Shown piece by piece: positions 1 through 12,556 of a stretch of DNA of 64,000 bases (position 1 is the stretch's first letter; every line of letters begins with the position of its first letter). Source of the stretch: Macquaria australasica (taxonomy: Eukaryota; Chordata; Actinopteri; Centrarchiformes; Percichthyidae); NCBI GenBank assembly GCA_005408345.1, contig SEMN01000309.1:186001-250000 (forward strand). Direction: 5' to 3'. The translations under genes were made by a program, and so were the position numbers. The notes under the pieces were generated by a model. That model did no database searches and was not told the DNA's origin. It saw only the letters and a list, made by a program, of their open reading frames with translations.

Positions 1-332
1 GAGACGCTGACAGCAGCGTGGGTGTCCAAGGGCACCTGGCTGGACATTTTCAATTCAGCAAGCAGTCTTATTTACTGCTAATAAGTATCGCCTCAAGAGC
101 ACGCGCTGGCCCTGGAAGATCAAAGTTTGTCATGCTACGCTAACGCAAACAAAACACTGAACGCTGGATTAGTAACTCGAAGCAGTCGATAATGAACATA
201 CAGCGACAGAAACATTAATACGGACGGATAATTTCATTTTAGGAAGCGTTGTTGTCATGCTACCTGCCTGTATTGTGCCGTTCCTGTTTAATGTGTGCAG
301 CATATCAGTGCTGGTTTGAATCTGATACTCAC

Positions 333-353
333 CACTGTTACCGGAGAAACCAT
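333..353 (-). CDS. tmem86a: tmem86a, first coding exon only (partial gene)
   Basis: On the minus strand an ATG in a good context (GAGAAATGG) opens seven codons, MVSPVTV, followed directly by a strong splice donor, GTGAGT, at 332-327. MVSPVTV is the N-terminus I know for vertebrate TMEM86A, a multi-pass membrane protein of the YhhN family related to the lysoplasmalogenase TMEM86B. TMEM86A also lies beside SPTY2D1 in mammals, which supports the call. The next exon is not within positions 1-326, so the gene continues off the left edge. Upstream of the ATG is a long T run ending in ACAG (about 396-376 on the minus strand), which could be a splice acceptor or simply 5' UTR. Seven residues alone are weak evidence; the donor and the gene order carry much of the weight. 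Confidence 0.72.
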
Positions 354-429
354 TTCTCCCTCGGTGGACTCCGTGTCTGTAAAAAAAAAAAAAAAAGGAA
401 TATAATACTAAAATTCGGTTTAGGTCCTC

Positions 430-600
430 CTGTTTGTGTTGTGCCGCAGGAGGGATGCCGATTGTTTTTGTCTTCGCTCCGGTGGGCGGTCCGACGTCCA
501 GTAGGAGGCGAGAGGCCAGCCGTGACGTGGGCGGGGCTCTCTCTGTTGACCAATAGGAGCAGCGAGTGGTCATGACGGAGGCGTACCAAGACGTCTGGGA
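430..600 (-). promoter_or_regulatory. CpG-rich promoter, probably of tmem86a
   Basis: A GC- and CpG-rich block holds a TGACGTGG CRE-like site near 522, a GC box (GGGCGGGGC) near 529 and a CCAAT motif near 550 (ATTGG on the minus strand). It lies directly upstream of the tmem86a start on the minus strand. It could also fire to the right, but no gene starts there before about 2.3 kb. Confidence 0.55.
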
Positions 601-2300
601 TGCCCGGATGGGAGGAGTCAGTCTGCTGTTTACATATGGAGCAGATGGCTTTTATTTACGTTTTACAGAAATGGAGCTTGTTGGTAAAGTTGGTGTCGAG
701 CTTATTTTTGATTGTGAACTGACAATCCTTTGTTAATGGGTCATATATGGCGTCAAAAAGCACACAAACATGCTCGTAATAATGCTCTATTAGAATACAC
801 TGACTGTGAGCTCTTAATTAATGCAGAGTGTGGATCTTCTGTCTGATTTTCCTTCAGTTAAAGTTTTTGATCCAGCACCTGTGTTTTGGGTATTCGAGCT
901 CTCCACTCTGCTTGTCTCAAATCAGGCGTTACCAAATGTTTTCCCCAAAATCCTCATGACAGGCACATATATAATACAAGAACGCTCCTCAATTTGGAAT
1001 ATTAGTGGTATTAAAAATTAAAAAAACACTAAACTGAATGGAATTGTGCAGCCTAAAATAACCCTGTGGCTCAGCATTACATACAATTTTATCTTGTATC
1101 TTATAAAATATGATACAATATTTACAACTAAACAGGACATAAAATGCTCTTTTGTGTGGGTGTTATAATAATGTAATATAATGTATATATTTATATAACT
1201 TCTTGAACCTTTGTTTAACTATAACTTTGAATGCAGGTTCTATACTTGTAAGAGCACTGTTACATTATGGTATTGCTACTTTTAACATATATTAGGTATT
1301 TGGGCAATGTGTTGATTTGATGAAGAAGGAATGACAAGAGTTACCCAAGGAAATAGCTTTGGTGACACCTCACATCACATTGCTAGAGTATTCTAGATAA
1401 TTGCAATATCCACAATGGTAGCGACATCATGTGGCCTACAAATGTCAAAATTGTTTTTGGAAGCACATTGCCTAAAGAAACCACAGGGCGAAAAACGGAA
1501 GTGCCAGTCACATATAAAACCTGGGAAACATTATATCAACGGAACGGATTAAAATGACTACAGTGAATGAATGTGAAGTCACAAAAAGCCCTTAGCTTTA
1601 GGGCTTATCTGTCAGACAAATACATTCACTGATGAACACCAATCTGGCTCATTATTTCTAATCTCTTGTTAAATATTGCCTGTATTTAAATTTACTTTTA
1701 CACATGACTTGCCAAATATAAGCCTTTCAATATGTTAATTTTGTTTGTTTGTTGTGTGTCAAATGCATCGTCATAATTTCACATGCTAAATATTTTTTTT
1801 ATCGAAGCAGATAAAATGAATTTTCACAGATTTTTTCATTTTACAGTCAAACTCCACTTCGCAGAACCGTGTTATCGATCATAGATAACCCCTTCTCTGG
1901 CCATGGGTTTGTATGAGATAAGAGGCACAGTGGAGTGTCACCATCTTAGTACAATTTTAGGAAACCGTCCTCATCTCGTACATGCCTACAGATATGTAAA
2001 ATGTAAATATTAAACCCCCCACTTAAGCCAGTTAATTTAAATATTGTATAGTTTATGCCATTATCCTCGTTTCAACGCTGACATCAACAACATCCCCGCA
2101 CTTAGGCCTACACTTGTTAAACAAAACGTATTTTTCTAATAACAAAGTGTATTAGTGGGTAGGCTATTTGTATTGTTCTGCTTAGCAATATTTTATCAAC
2201 CCGAGACCGAACCCAACATGTCGAATTTAATGTAGCGTATTTACTGACTCTTTGTAATCTGGCAAAGACGGAAGTGCGCATAAGTGAGTCCTCTCACTTC
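601..2300. other. AT-rich intergenic spacer
   Basis: About 1.7 kb separate the tmem86a promoter from the presumed spty2d1 start region. I see no long reading frame with recognisable protein content, no RNA gene and no clear transposon ends. Confidence 0.6.
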
Positions 2301-2781
2301 CTCAGAATACTCTCTGGACTCTTTAATTTTTCGGTCTTTCTCGCTGTTCGGCGTTTGTCATGGCTGAGTTTGTAGTGCTTTTCTGTCCGTAGGCTTTAAT
2401 CGTGCGGATATTTTGATGGATTTGGCTTTAGTTTTGCGTGTTGTATCGGTACAAAAGGGCAAATTCATTCGTCTTTAAGGCTTCTTGGTTGGACAACGTC
2501 AGTTAGCGTTAGTGAACGTGAGGTTAGCTAGCCAAGTTCGCTAGCGTGTGCTAACTGAAGGTGATGAAGTAAAGTAGCGTTAACTGTTCAATATACAGTT
2601 TTTCTTTTTTTTTTCTGTAATATACAAAAGTGTTAACCTCATAGCCATTTAAGTGCCGTTTGGTAAAGCTAAATCCCGAGCTAATTTACCTGGTCTGTAA
2701 GCTAAACGCTAGCGTTAACTTTAGCACTCAGCACTCCGAGCTGAATCAAACGACCAGCTGGCATCACCTGCTTCCGAAATT

Positions 2782-5700
2782 ATGGATTTTGATAATATAT
2801 TGAACATCGCCACGCAAAACCAGGGGCTCGGCAGTGTGCAGGTAAGTTGAAGACTGTCACATGCGATCAGTTTACTCAGGCCACACAGTAAAATGGGGAT
2901 TTGTTGAGCACACAAACGCCAGCTCATCTGTCAGGATCTGATAATGTAGCTAGCTGCTAACTACCACCCTCGTGACTCTGGATGCTAGGCAGACTTCTAC
3001 AAAAACCTGTGTGCCTGTCACGTTTTTAGATCGCCAATCAATGATGATCTTTAGACCAACATGTCTGATAAATAATACATTATCTCCCTTTAACTAAGAC
3101 ATTTGGACACTAGCTCACTAACACAAGCTGCAAATGTCCTTGTATCATTTGTCCCTCTTTGAGCAGAAGAGATACAGTTTACAAGCTGCACCACCCAAGA
3201 AGGACCCGAGGTCGAAAGGTGTTAATCCTGCTGCTGTACAAGCGCTTCTGAAGAAGCAACACAATGAGACCAAAAAGAAAGGTAACAATGACAAAATTAA
3301 GTTGAGGTAGATGACTGATACTTGTGTACACGGTGTATAGAAAGCATTCTTCATTGATTATTTTAATATTTATCTACATTTTTCCCCCCAGAAAGTCAAA
3401 TGAAGAAGGAGAAGGAGGAACTATTAGCCAAAAGGGTTGAGTTGAAGTCGGACCGTAAAGCACGAGCCATGGCTTCCAGAACTAAGGACAATTTCAGAGG
3501 CTACAATGGCATCCCAGTGGTAGAGCTTCCTAAGAAGAGGAGATCAAAATTAGATATGCAGGAAGAAAAATCGATGAATGAGGAAAGATTTAGGAATCTT
3601 TCAATTGACCCAGAGGATGATGAGGATAATTATGAGTATGAACAGACAGATTCAGAGCCAGATCAGGAGCCAGAGCTGCCGAGACCAGGGAAAACCACAG
3701 GTGTTGCTGGGAGTAGTAGTAGTAGTAGTAGCAGCAGCAGCAAGCCCTCCGCTAAAAAACCCAGTGGGCAACCCAAGCCTGCTCCACCTCCCATGAACTT
3801 TGCAGATTTACTGAAATTGGCAGAGAAGAAGCAGTTTGAGCCAGTTGACCTAAAACCCAAGGCAGTGAGAAAGGAAGAAAGGCTTCGCACAGCTGACGAG
3901 ATAAAGGAACTGGAGATGGAGCGCAAGGCTAAGAGACTGGACAGAGACTCAAAGCCAGAGAGAGAAAGAGACAGCAAGTCTCAGTCTAGCGCTTGTTCAA
4001 TAAGAAAAGGCAATTCTGAGAGGGAGCAGAAGAACGTCAAACCACAAAAGAACTCCTTAGAAAAGCAAACTCTGCCCAGTGGGTCAGGGAAGAAGTCTCA
4101 CCAAATACCGACCAGCGATAAAGGCCACTCTTCTTCCAAGCATACTGTTAGTGACAGAGAAAGAGAGAGATCCAAGACGTCTCACAGTGATAGAGACAGA
4201 TCCAAGACGAGCATGTCTAGTTCATCTGGTGCCATAAACAGTAAAGTTCCTTCAAAAGCCACATCTCAGGTTTCAGCCAAACAAGGGGGCCCCAAGTCCT
4301 CATCTAGCCACAAATCCAGCACCTCAAGCGACCTTAGCTTCAAAAGAGAAAGCTCATCATTACTTCAAGGACGACCTTCAGGTATTCCTGGGACCAGGCC
4401 TCCTGGTACAGCTGCAACAGGCCAAAAATCTCAACATGGGAGCTTCCAGCAGACCAGGCCCAGTCAGGGTAGCTCGTTGAAGCAGGGACCTACAGTCGGA
4501 GGCCACAAGTCTGGAAAGGGAGAACCACCAAGGACTGGAATTAATTCTGCAGTAAAATCAAGTGGTAATTCTGTGATAAGACCTTCATTGGGCGGCCCTC
4601 CTAAGGCAGGGAGCCAACCTCAGGCAAGGCCTGGAGGCACACTCCAGGCAAAATCTGGTGGTGTCCCACCGGCCAGGCCTGGTGGGAGTGGCCTGCAGAG
4701 TCACCCTGGAGGTAGTGGATCCCGACCTACAGGTATTGGACCTGGTCGGCCTGGTAGTGGAGGACCAGTACCCGGACGACCAACTGGCAGCATTGGATCA
4801 GGACCTGGAAGACCCAAGTGCACTGTGGTGTCAGAGACTATCTCATCCAAGAATGTTGGTGGACCCAGATCAGGAGGCCCTCCTAGGCCAGGGATGCCAC
4901 CCAGACCAGGGATGCCACCCAGACCAGGGATGCCACCCAGACCAGGGATGCCACCCAGACCAGGGATGCCACCCAGACCAGGGATGCCACCCAGGCCAGG
5001 AATGCCACCCAGGCCAGGAATGCCTCCCAGACCTATGATGAACCGACCACCAGGTAAGAACCAGAGAGAGGACGGTATGATATTACCAAAGAACTTTATT
5101 TGTTAATTGTTGACCTTGAGTACACATTTCAGTAGTAGTAACCTTAAGTTATACAGCACATTTCAATACAGTATTGCAAAGGGTCAATGTTCATACACAT
5201 AAAGCTATTAATAAGAATAAACAGACATTAACAGTAATATTGCTGAAACTAAAATAACATTATTATTCCATATCATAAGGAGACACCAAATTGAATTAAT
5301 AAAACAACAGAGGGTAGTAAGGATACAAGTCAAATAAAGACAAAGACTGACTAAGGCAAGTGTGCTTTATCAAATGGGTTCAAATCAAAGCATTGCCGTA
5401 GGTGGGGTAAGAGCTGCAGGTCAGTGTGAAAAGAGGCTTTTTTAATATAAGTAAGCCCTTTTCTACTTGCGTTTTTGGTTAATGCCCGTAACCAGAGCAA
5501 CATAACAGAGAGCATATAAGCCTAGTGTTTTGCTCAAGCACGTTGTTGGGCACAGCTGGTTGTAATGAGAATTGAAACTGCAGCTTTTTGTTAAATGGAA
5601 ATCACTTGATGCTATCAGATAATATCGCCTTCACTGTATGCTCTGCATACTCCCATAGAAACACTCTCTGTGGTCACTCAGCAGCATAACAAAGAATTAT

Positions 5701-6788
5701 GAAAGTTCACTATTATTATTCGAAATTATAAAATTTGAACTCAATGACTGCCTTAATATTGTGTGATATTATGCAATTTTTACACATAAACTAAGAACAA
5801 GGTAAAGAAGATATAGTGCAATGTACCAAGTATATGATGTCATAGTACAGTATTATATAAACAACAAAGAAGACATTAAGCTTTCAGCTCATAACACACA
5901 TACCCCATTAGCAACACATTACAATGAACATTGTGAAACAATGCATGCAATGCATGTTTTCATATAATATAATATAATATAACAAACAGCTGCCGACAGT
6001 TTGCAAACAGCCCAAAACAACACAATCAGTATTACAGGGCAAAGGGTTTGTTTGCCAAACTGAATGAAGTGTGTCAGCAACACTCGGCAGCCTTTGTCGT
6101 TCCCCTGGGTCAGAAAGCAGTGATCTTTGTAACTCGGATAAACAAAACATAATTTCAATCTTCATACAGTGTGTTTATATTCATGTGTAGCAATGTCCTG
6201 CATATTGAAAATGAATTTCTGTATTTGTTATCCAGGTACAATGTTGCCACCAATCACGTCTGCATACAAGAGGAAATATGAGGACGAGGAAGATGAGTAT
6301 GACCCAGAAATGGACGATTTTATTGATGATGAAGGCGACGACCAAGATCAAATTTCTAGGCACATTAAGGAAATATTCGGCTATGATCGATCCAAGTAAG
6401 TGTTGTCCTCATATATTCTGATTCCAAGTAATTTCACTGTATTGTAAACCAAGTTCTATATTAAAAAAAACGTATGTGCGTCTCCCTCCTCAGATACAGG
6501 GATGAGAGTGACTATGCACTTAGATTCATGGAGAGCAGCTGGAGAGATCTGCAGAAAGAGGAGGCCAGGAGGTAAGACGAAAAATCAACCTCACAGTCCT
6601 TAACTCTACATATGTACTTTTTGTCCTGAGAACTGTAGTATTTACCCCCTTTCCAATGTTAATTTTTCTGTATCCATTTGCTTTGCTTCTTTAGCCTGAA
6701 ACTGGCTGTGCAGGAAGATCTGGAGGAGGAGAGAAAAGAGGAAGAGGAGCTGAAAAGGCAAAGTGCCAAGAGGAAAAAAAGGAACTGA
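2782..6788 (+). CDS. spty2d1: spty2d1, SPT2 chromatin protein (histone H3-H4 chaperone)
   Basis: Six coding exons join in phase: 2782-2841, 3167-3281, 3392-5053, 6236-6395, 6494-6571 and 6695-6788, giving 722 residues (the human protein is about 685). The start MDFDNIL and the acidic/basic C-terminus identify SPTY2D1. The C-terminal SPT2 domain, roughly residues 615-722, has an acidic stretch (EDEEDEYDPEMDDF), then SRHIKEIFGYDR and a helical segment ending in basic residues; in the family this domain binds histones H3-H4 during transcription. The large exon 3 encodes a disordered, Ser/Lys/Pro-rich middle with a serine run from an AGT/AGC tract near 3713-3742 and nine PPRPGM-type repeats near its end. 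Reading past the exon 3 donor (GTAAGA at 5054) meets a stop at 5104, so retaining that 1.2 kb intron would remove the SPT2 domain. No canonical polyadenylation hexamer was found between 6789 and 7530. Confidence 0.95.
4879..5040 (+). repeat. 18-bp coding minisatellite (PPRPGM x8 plus PPRPMM)
   Basis: Nine in-frame 18-base units inside spty2d1 exon 3. Eight encode PPRPGM and the last encodes PPRPMM. Central units are nearly identical at DNA level, while end units carry silent changes (AGG for AGA, CCT for CCA), the usual sign of recent unequal exchange in the middle of an array. Confidence 0.95.
5054..6235 (+). other. spty2d1 intron 3
   Basis: A 1.2 kb AT-rich intron bounded by GTAAGA and CCAG. 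Small reading frames on both strands have no recognisable content. A short ATAATATAAT run lies near 5965-5980. Confidence 0.8.
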
Positions 6789-7534
6789 AGCCCCTTTGCC
6801 ATGAAAGATGGGACAGAGGCTCTACTATCTTAACACCCAGTAACTGTGTCCACACTGGCCTCTGTTGCTTTCTGTCTGCTTTTCTCCCTATGATCGGACA
6901 AAAACTGAGTGGAGTGACACATGACATTGGCTCAAGAGGAAAAGAGAAGAAGAATTTTAGTCAAAGACAAATTATGCACAAATCATTCAGGCATTAGGCT
7001 GTAATGAAAAGTTGTCACATTTTTCCTGTTATATTTATTTCCCCCACTGTGTGCAGGGTTTACACTGTCAACAGTCCCAATTTCTCAAAGGAACTGAGTT
7101 GCAAAGAGAACTGTAAATATTCAAGAGTGTGATTTTATAGACTAACCGTGACATACAAGTGTTGATAACATGCTATTTTTGAGCAGAAGCTGTTGCATAT
7201 TTTTTCCAAACAGATTGTAAAGTCAATTGAATATGCAGAAAACATTGCCACTTGATGTTATCTCAAAAAGATTTGAGAGAAATGATTGCATAAAGGAATT
7301 TATTTAATTGTCTAGTTTTATGTCAGTTTTCTCCAGAGTTTTCCAATCTTAGTAATATACAGAATTTGGGTTCTACTACAAATGTAACTTGTAGAAAATG
7401 GTGTGATTTTTGGTTCAGTGAAAGCAATGATTTATTTCCTTGCCATATATTGTGTGGAATATTATCTAATTTGGTTTAAAAAGTTATTTATTTTGCCGAA
7501 AGAAACGTCATGACTGTTCATGTTTATAACCACA

Positions 7535-7733
7535 GACTGCGGGAGCGTTAACGTCGGCGGGCCTTTTCTTCCCTCCTGGCTTGCCGTACCCGACGTACCA
7601 AATGGGAGGGGCCTGTCGTTTCGCTTAGCTACTCCTGGAAGTTTGCGGAAGTTTGTTGTTTCTTTTCCAGCTGAAGTTGGCGTCAACCGCGAGGAGGGCA
7701 ACAATCCTAAAAGACGCGTCATTTTTGTTGTAG
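7535..7733 (+). promoter_or_regulatory. uevld promoter and 5' UTR
   Basis: A locally CpG-rich block (GGGAGCGTTAACGTCGGCGG, then CGTACCCGACG and AAGACGCG) ends at the uevld ATG at 7734 and contrasts with the AT-rich spty2d1 3' UTR before it. A TATA box is not evident. The transcription start cannot be placed precisely. Confidence 0.5.
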
Positions 7734-10700
7734 ATGGACCTCCGTTCTGAGAAAACACAGCGGATCTTCTCCAAGGTTGGTTATTTACCAGATGACCGGC
7801 TTTAAGACCGTTTAGATTAAAACTGTCCAGGCACCGGCGCTACCGGCTAGCACAGCAGGCTAACACACGTATCCGGCTGTCAGCCTTCCCCAAACTGGCC
7901 GAACCAGCTCTGTTACTTAACATGTGGTGGACAAACGTCGATGACGCGGAAATTATGACACCGTGGAAGACGAAAACGAACTTTTAGTTAGCGTTTTTTC
8001 CAAAACAAATAGAGCGGCGATGAGTCGCCCCGGGCTGCTTGACGCCTCTGCGCTTCTTAAAGTCACAGCCAAAGCCAGTTATATATCCGGTGAAATAAAA
8101 CTAACGTTAGGTCGTAGCCCTTCTGTCATCCTATCCTTTAATAGCTGCTCTTCAAGTGCCCATGAGCCCAACACGTCCGTAGTATCTGACCTGTGTACAG
8201 GGCATGTCATTTGAATGTATGGTGGGAAGCAGAGTGATGACAATAAAATCGTGACCCCTCAAGGATGTCCCAGTGTAACATTATTGAGCCTTGGTTGGTT
8301 GATGGATCTTAATTATGATGTTGACGTTAAATAAAAACTGAGAACAGCTGTATGTACAGCCAAACAAGAGTGAATCAACGTCAAAAAGAGATTATAATGA
8401 TTACAAATGGGCGGGTTTTTTGCACCTCCCCTGTTCACAATAGCAAAATCCAACCCCTTTTCTTTATACTCCTGGATATTAGTACAAATTCCACGATGTT
8501 GCTGTTGAAGAGCTGCAGAAAATCCATCGCGTCCACCCTGAGATGAAACCATCCACAGGCACATACAGTGAGTTGTTCTTGGAATACAAACTTCATTAAT
8601 GTTTTGTAGACCTCTACGTACATCACATCCGTTTCTTGTCAATTTCAGCATTCAGTGACAGCACCCAAAAAGATCTCCTGAAATTAATTGGTAACATCCC
8701 TGTCCAGTATGAAGGTAAGGCTGACCAAAGTCTGAGAGAAAGGGACTTATCATGTCAGTGTGGGGTCATTATTATGTACTGATGGCAGCGTCTCTATCTT
8801 AAGGCCGCACCTACAACTTCCCCATTCAGCTGTGGCTGATGGACTCATTCCCCTTCACTCCGCCCATATGCCTCCTGAGACCAACCCCTAACATGGTCAT
8901 CAGGGAGGGCAAGCATGTTGACGCTCGAGGACGAATCCACCTGCCAGGGCTGCACAACTGGGATTATGTAAGGCTTTATACTTTCGGGGTGAAATTTGAA
9001 ATTGCATAGAAGATGTCCTGAGGTGTGTTTTTTTTTTTGCTCTCTAACAGCCCAAGTCATCTGTGGTGGGTCTTCTGACTGAGATGATTGCCAAGTTTGA
9101 GGAGGATCCTCCGCTGTCCGCAAAGACCACAGGAGAAAATAAAGACCCCCATGAGCTTCTGGCTTTTGTCTCTAATCTCCAGATCAATGATGGTGCTTCA
9201 CTTGATATGCTGCTTTGCTGGCGATTATCAATAATCATATAATTGCATGCTATTAATAGCTTAACTTGTGTCTATTTCAGGTGGAATTGGACATGATCAA
9301 CCGATCAAAGTCTCAGTTATCGGGGGAGGAGATTTAGGGATGGCATCAGTGATGAGCATTTTATCGAAGGTAATCACCTTTTTACGTCATATGTCAGGGA
9401 TTTTAATTAATATTGTATATTTTACCAGCCTGAATTAAGCTGTCCAATTCTCATATTCTAATACTGACAGTTAATTTTGTTCTTCTAATTTCCATCCAGT
9501 GTCAAGTGGATAAACTTGTTTTCATTGACGTCGCTGACAGTTCCACCAGGGGCGGCAGTACAGATCTGGAGATTTTCAGTCTGCCAAACGTTGACGTATC
9601 CAGAGGTACGTCACTTTCTGCCCTGTCACACAGTAATGTAGAAGTGCCTCTTGGCTGAGTCATCACTGATGTCAGAATGTTTCAAAGGTAGCAGACAAGC
9701 ATTGTGCTCAGGGAGGCTGTCCTAGATGATTCGCCTCTATGACAGCAAGCATTCGCTAAATCCCAACCAGCTGTCGTTCTGTAGCTGACCCTGAACTTTG
9801 ACGTGTGTGCGCAACGGATAACAGAAAACTATCTATCCATCAGGGATTTATCCAGAGTTAACACAGTGTCTGTAGATAGAAACAACAATGCTTTAAGCTT
9901 TGGCTATTTTTCTGCAAGGTTCGCTGTTAGACGTGTGCAGGAGTTAACTACTGATGACTCTCCCTTGTTAGATATGTCAGCCACTGCGGGCTCCAGGGTT
10001 GTCGTGGTGACCGCGAATGCATGGAGCAGCGAGCAGTCGTATGCAAGCGTGGTTCAGACTAACGTGGACTTGTACAGGGGAATCGTCCCAAACCTGGCCC
10101 GTCTGAGCCCCAACGCAGTAATGCTCATCGCTTCGCAACCAGGTTGGTGTTGGAGAAAATGGAATGGACCACTCTGCTCATTTACCTTTTTTATATATCG
10201 TCAACTCTGTTCTCTTTCTTGTCCAATTCCAGTGGACATCATGACCCATGTTGCCTGGAGGCAGAGTGGCCTGCCTCCGACACGGGTGATCGGAGCAGGG
10301 TGTAACCTGGACTCAGAGCGACTTAGTCACATTCTGGATATTAACCTGAACACTCACAAACCAGCCTGGGTCATAGGAGAACTTTCAGACAACAAAAGTG
10401 AGCCACAAAGGATCAATTAGATATTTACATGAAGGCCTTGTGTTGCATTAAGTGTCATAGTGAAAGTCTGACTTAACAGCTTAATAGCTTTTCCATTCAT
10501 TACACAAATCTCCTATCTCCCTCATTCCCCTCTCACTTGTTGCCTTTTCATTCGTGGTCATTGTTTGATCGTCCGGCTTTTATTTGTTGTTTTGTTTTGC
10601 ACAATGATCTCACACACTCTTTCCATTCTTGAGACTTGGAAAGGCCCTTTTGTAAATGACGCACATGATTGAGCTTGTCAATGTTTTTGTCTCGCAGTTG

Positions 10701-11716
10701 CTGTGATGAGTAACACTGGGCTGAGCTCCCAGCCAGAGATCACGACAGGATCCAGCTCTACCAAACCATTGTTAGACAGGTACTGGCATGAATTAGTACG
10801 ACCTCGAGGGAAAGATGTATTTGTAGATGAATCAACTAGATCTGAAATTGTGGAGCAAGGTGCCATTGAAGGAAGTTTCAGGAATTTAGAGAATTAGATG
10901 GGATTATGTAATATGCTTTTCACCAATTTATGATGTTTTTTGCATTCAAATTTAAAGTTTAAAAGCACATATTTTTCCTGATGCACATTTTTCTGTGCTT
11001 GTAGAGCGTTTGAGATGATGAAGAATCGAGGCCAGCGGTCGTGGTCTGTGGGTCTGTCCATTGCTGACATCACAAATAGTGTCCTGACAGATAAGATGAA
11101 GACCCACTCTGTCTCCACACTGGCTCAGGTAGAACCAACAAGTGCCTCATATCTAAACAATAGCATTATTCTCACTGTCAACCTCGCTGTTATATCACGT
11201 GTTATGTGTTCTGTTGCACTTTATTTCCCAAAGTGTACAAAGTCAGAAGCATCAGTGCTTGACGCTGAGGTAACGTCACAGGGGTTTTCAGTGAAATCGC
11301 ATCACCTAAAACAAAAATACCTTTACCTTGACTTATGAATTTTAAGAACTTTTGTTTTAGGCTGTTATGGCAATGACACCAGTAAAGGAAATGAAAGTTA
11401 AGCGTACTATTACAATATCAAATGAACTGTATCTTGTTCCCTTATATATGACAAGCTGCACCTGTATTCAGGTATTTTTTAAAGGGCATTTTCATTGAAA
11501 TTTGACCATAGAAGATGTTACAGGTTCATCTGTGTTCTCTGTTTTCTTCAGGGTTGGGGTGGTATAGGTGCAGAGGTGTTCCTCAGCCTGCCGTGCATCA
11601 TGGGATCAAACGGTTCCACACGCTTGGCTGGAGTGTCACTGGGACAGGAGGACGACTCCAAACTGAGGGACAGTGTCGCCTCCCTTTCTAACCTCATGAG
11701 TCAGCTTAGGATATGA
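7734..11716 (+). CDS. uevld: uevld, ubiquitin E2 variant with lactate/malate dehydrogenase-like domain
   Basis: Twelve coding exons join in phase to 466 residues (human about 471): 7734-7775, 8483-8567, 8649-8714, 8804-8967, 9051-9192, 9281-9369, 9500-9605, 9972-10142, 10233-10397, 10698-10779, 11005-11128 and 11552-11716. The N-terminal UEV domain is TSG101-like (PFTPPICLL, then GKHVDARGRIHLPGLHNW). Where an active E2 has its catalytic Cys this protein has HLPGL, so it should not conjugate ubiquitin. The C-terminal half is LDH-like: a Rossmann motif VIGGGDLG at residues 179-186 and GCNLDSER, keeping the Asp315 and Arg318 positions. The LDH catalytic His in GEHGD is replaced (GELSDN, residue 339), so dehydrogenase activity is doubtful, as in human UEVLD (GEQGED). 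The function of the family is not established. The donor after exon 5 (GTGCTT) is weak, yet both flanking phases fit. Confidence 0.94.
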
Positions 11717-12556
11717 AGGATGCGATTGTGCTCGCAGTTTTGGCTTAACTGACCAGTCTGGGAGAAGCAGCTGCTTACTGGCGGGGCAGTTTTCCAGTCA
11801 GCACACCCCTCAGCAGATGGACTGCACCTGTGCTGAAGATGAACGCAGTTTCAGTTAGCTACTTTCACTGGAATTTTGAAGTTATGGACAAAATTGCTGT
11901 CTCAAATATGTATAATTTAAACATAAGATTTGTTTCTATATTGTTGTTGGATACCATGTATTGAACGTGGGTAAAAACAAAGAGAAATATCAATATACAG
12001 ATTGCACTTTCGTAAGTAAATTTACCAGGACTGAGAAGTTACTTTTTGTCTCATACAAAATTTGCAATTTGGAACACGTTACATGAATGAACTATTTTTT
12101 GAAAGCCATGAAATTCTATGCAAAAGCATCTAAAGAATAGCAATACTTGTAGTTTTAAAGAACTATATTTTTGACAGTAACGCCTCAAGCTGAATTTGGC
12201 TTACACTACTTTTACCAAAGATATGTGATAATGTAATTATCATTATTTTTTGTACTAACCCAATCCTTAATTCCTTTGGAGAAAATCAGGGTGTTGGCAT
12301 GTATATTATATGCAGTACAGGGTGTTGGTGTTGAGTCAGTAGACTGCCTCATTGATGACGTACAGCTCGTATATTTTAATGGCCTTATTTGCCGTGTTTG
12401 TTCCGTTTCCATATGTAATAACAATATGAAAAAGCTTCTCAAATGCCTTTTATATTTAATTTTTGCTCTTTTGTTTACTATGTGTAAAATACTTTGCACA
12501 GCTAGAGCCTAAGATATGTACAGTAAGACTACACGATTTTGTGGGTGTGCAATAAA
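11717..12556 (+). terminator. uevld 3' UTR and polyadenylation signal
   Basis: An AT-rich stretch without coding content follows the uevld stop codon. A canonical AATAAA lies at 12551-12556, about 835 bases downstream, and is the best candidate for the transcript end. The downstream face of this region probably also marks the 3' end of the converging minus-strand usp6nl-like transcript. Confidence 0.6.

Noticed and set aside
572..736. A 54-codon reading frame starting right after the CCAAT box (MTEAYQDVWDARM...)
   Set aside because: It resembles no family I know and points away from the tmem86a gene the promoter serves. A frame of this length is expected by chance.
4658..5038. A 126-residue plus-strand frame full of QGCHPD repeats
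   Set aside because: It is an out-of-frame reading of the PPRPGM minisatellite in spty2d1 exon 3.
9803..10420. A single 205-residue frame across part of uevld
   Set aside because: It runs through an intron between 10142 and 10233 and starts in another. The phase-consistent exons and the human alignment show splicing.
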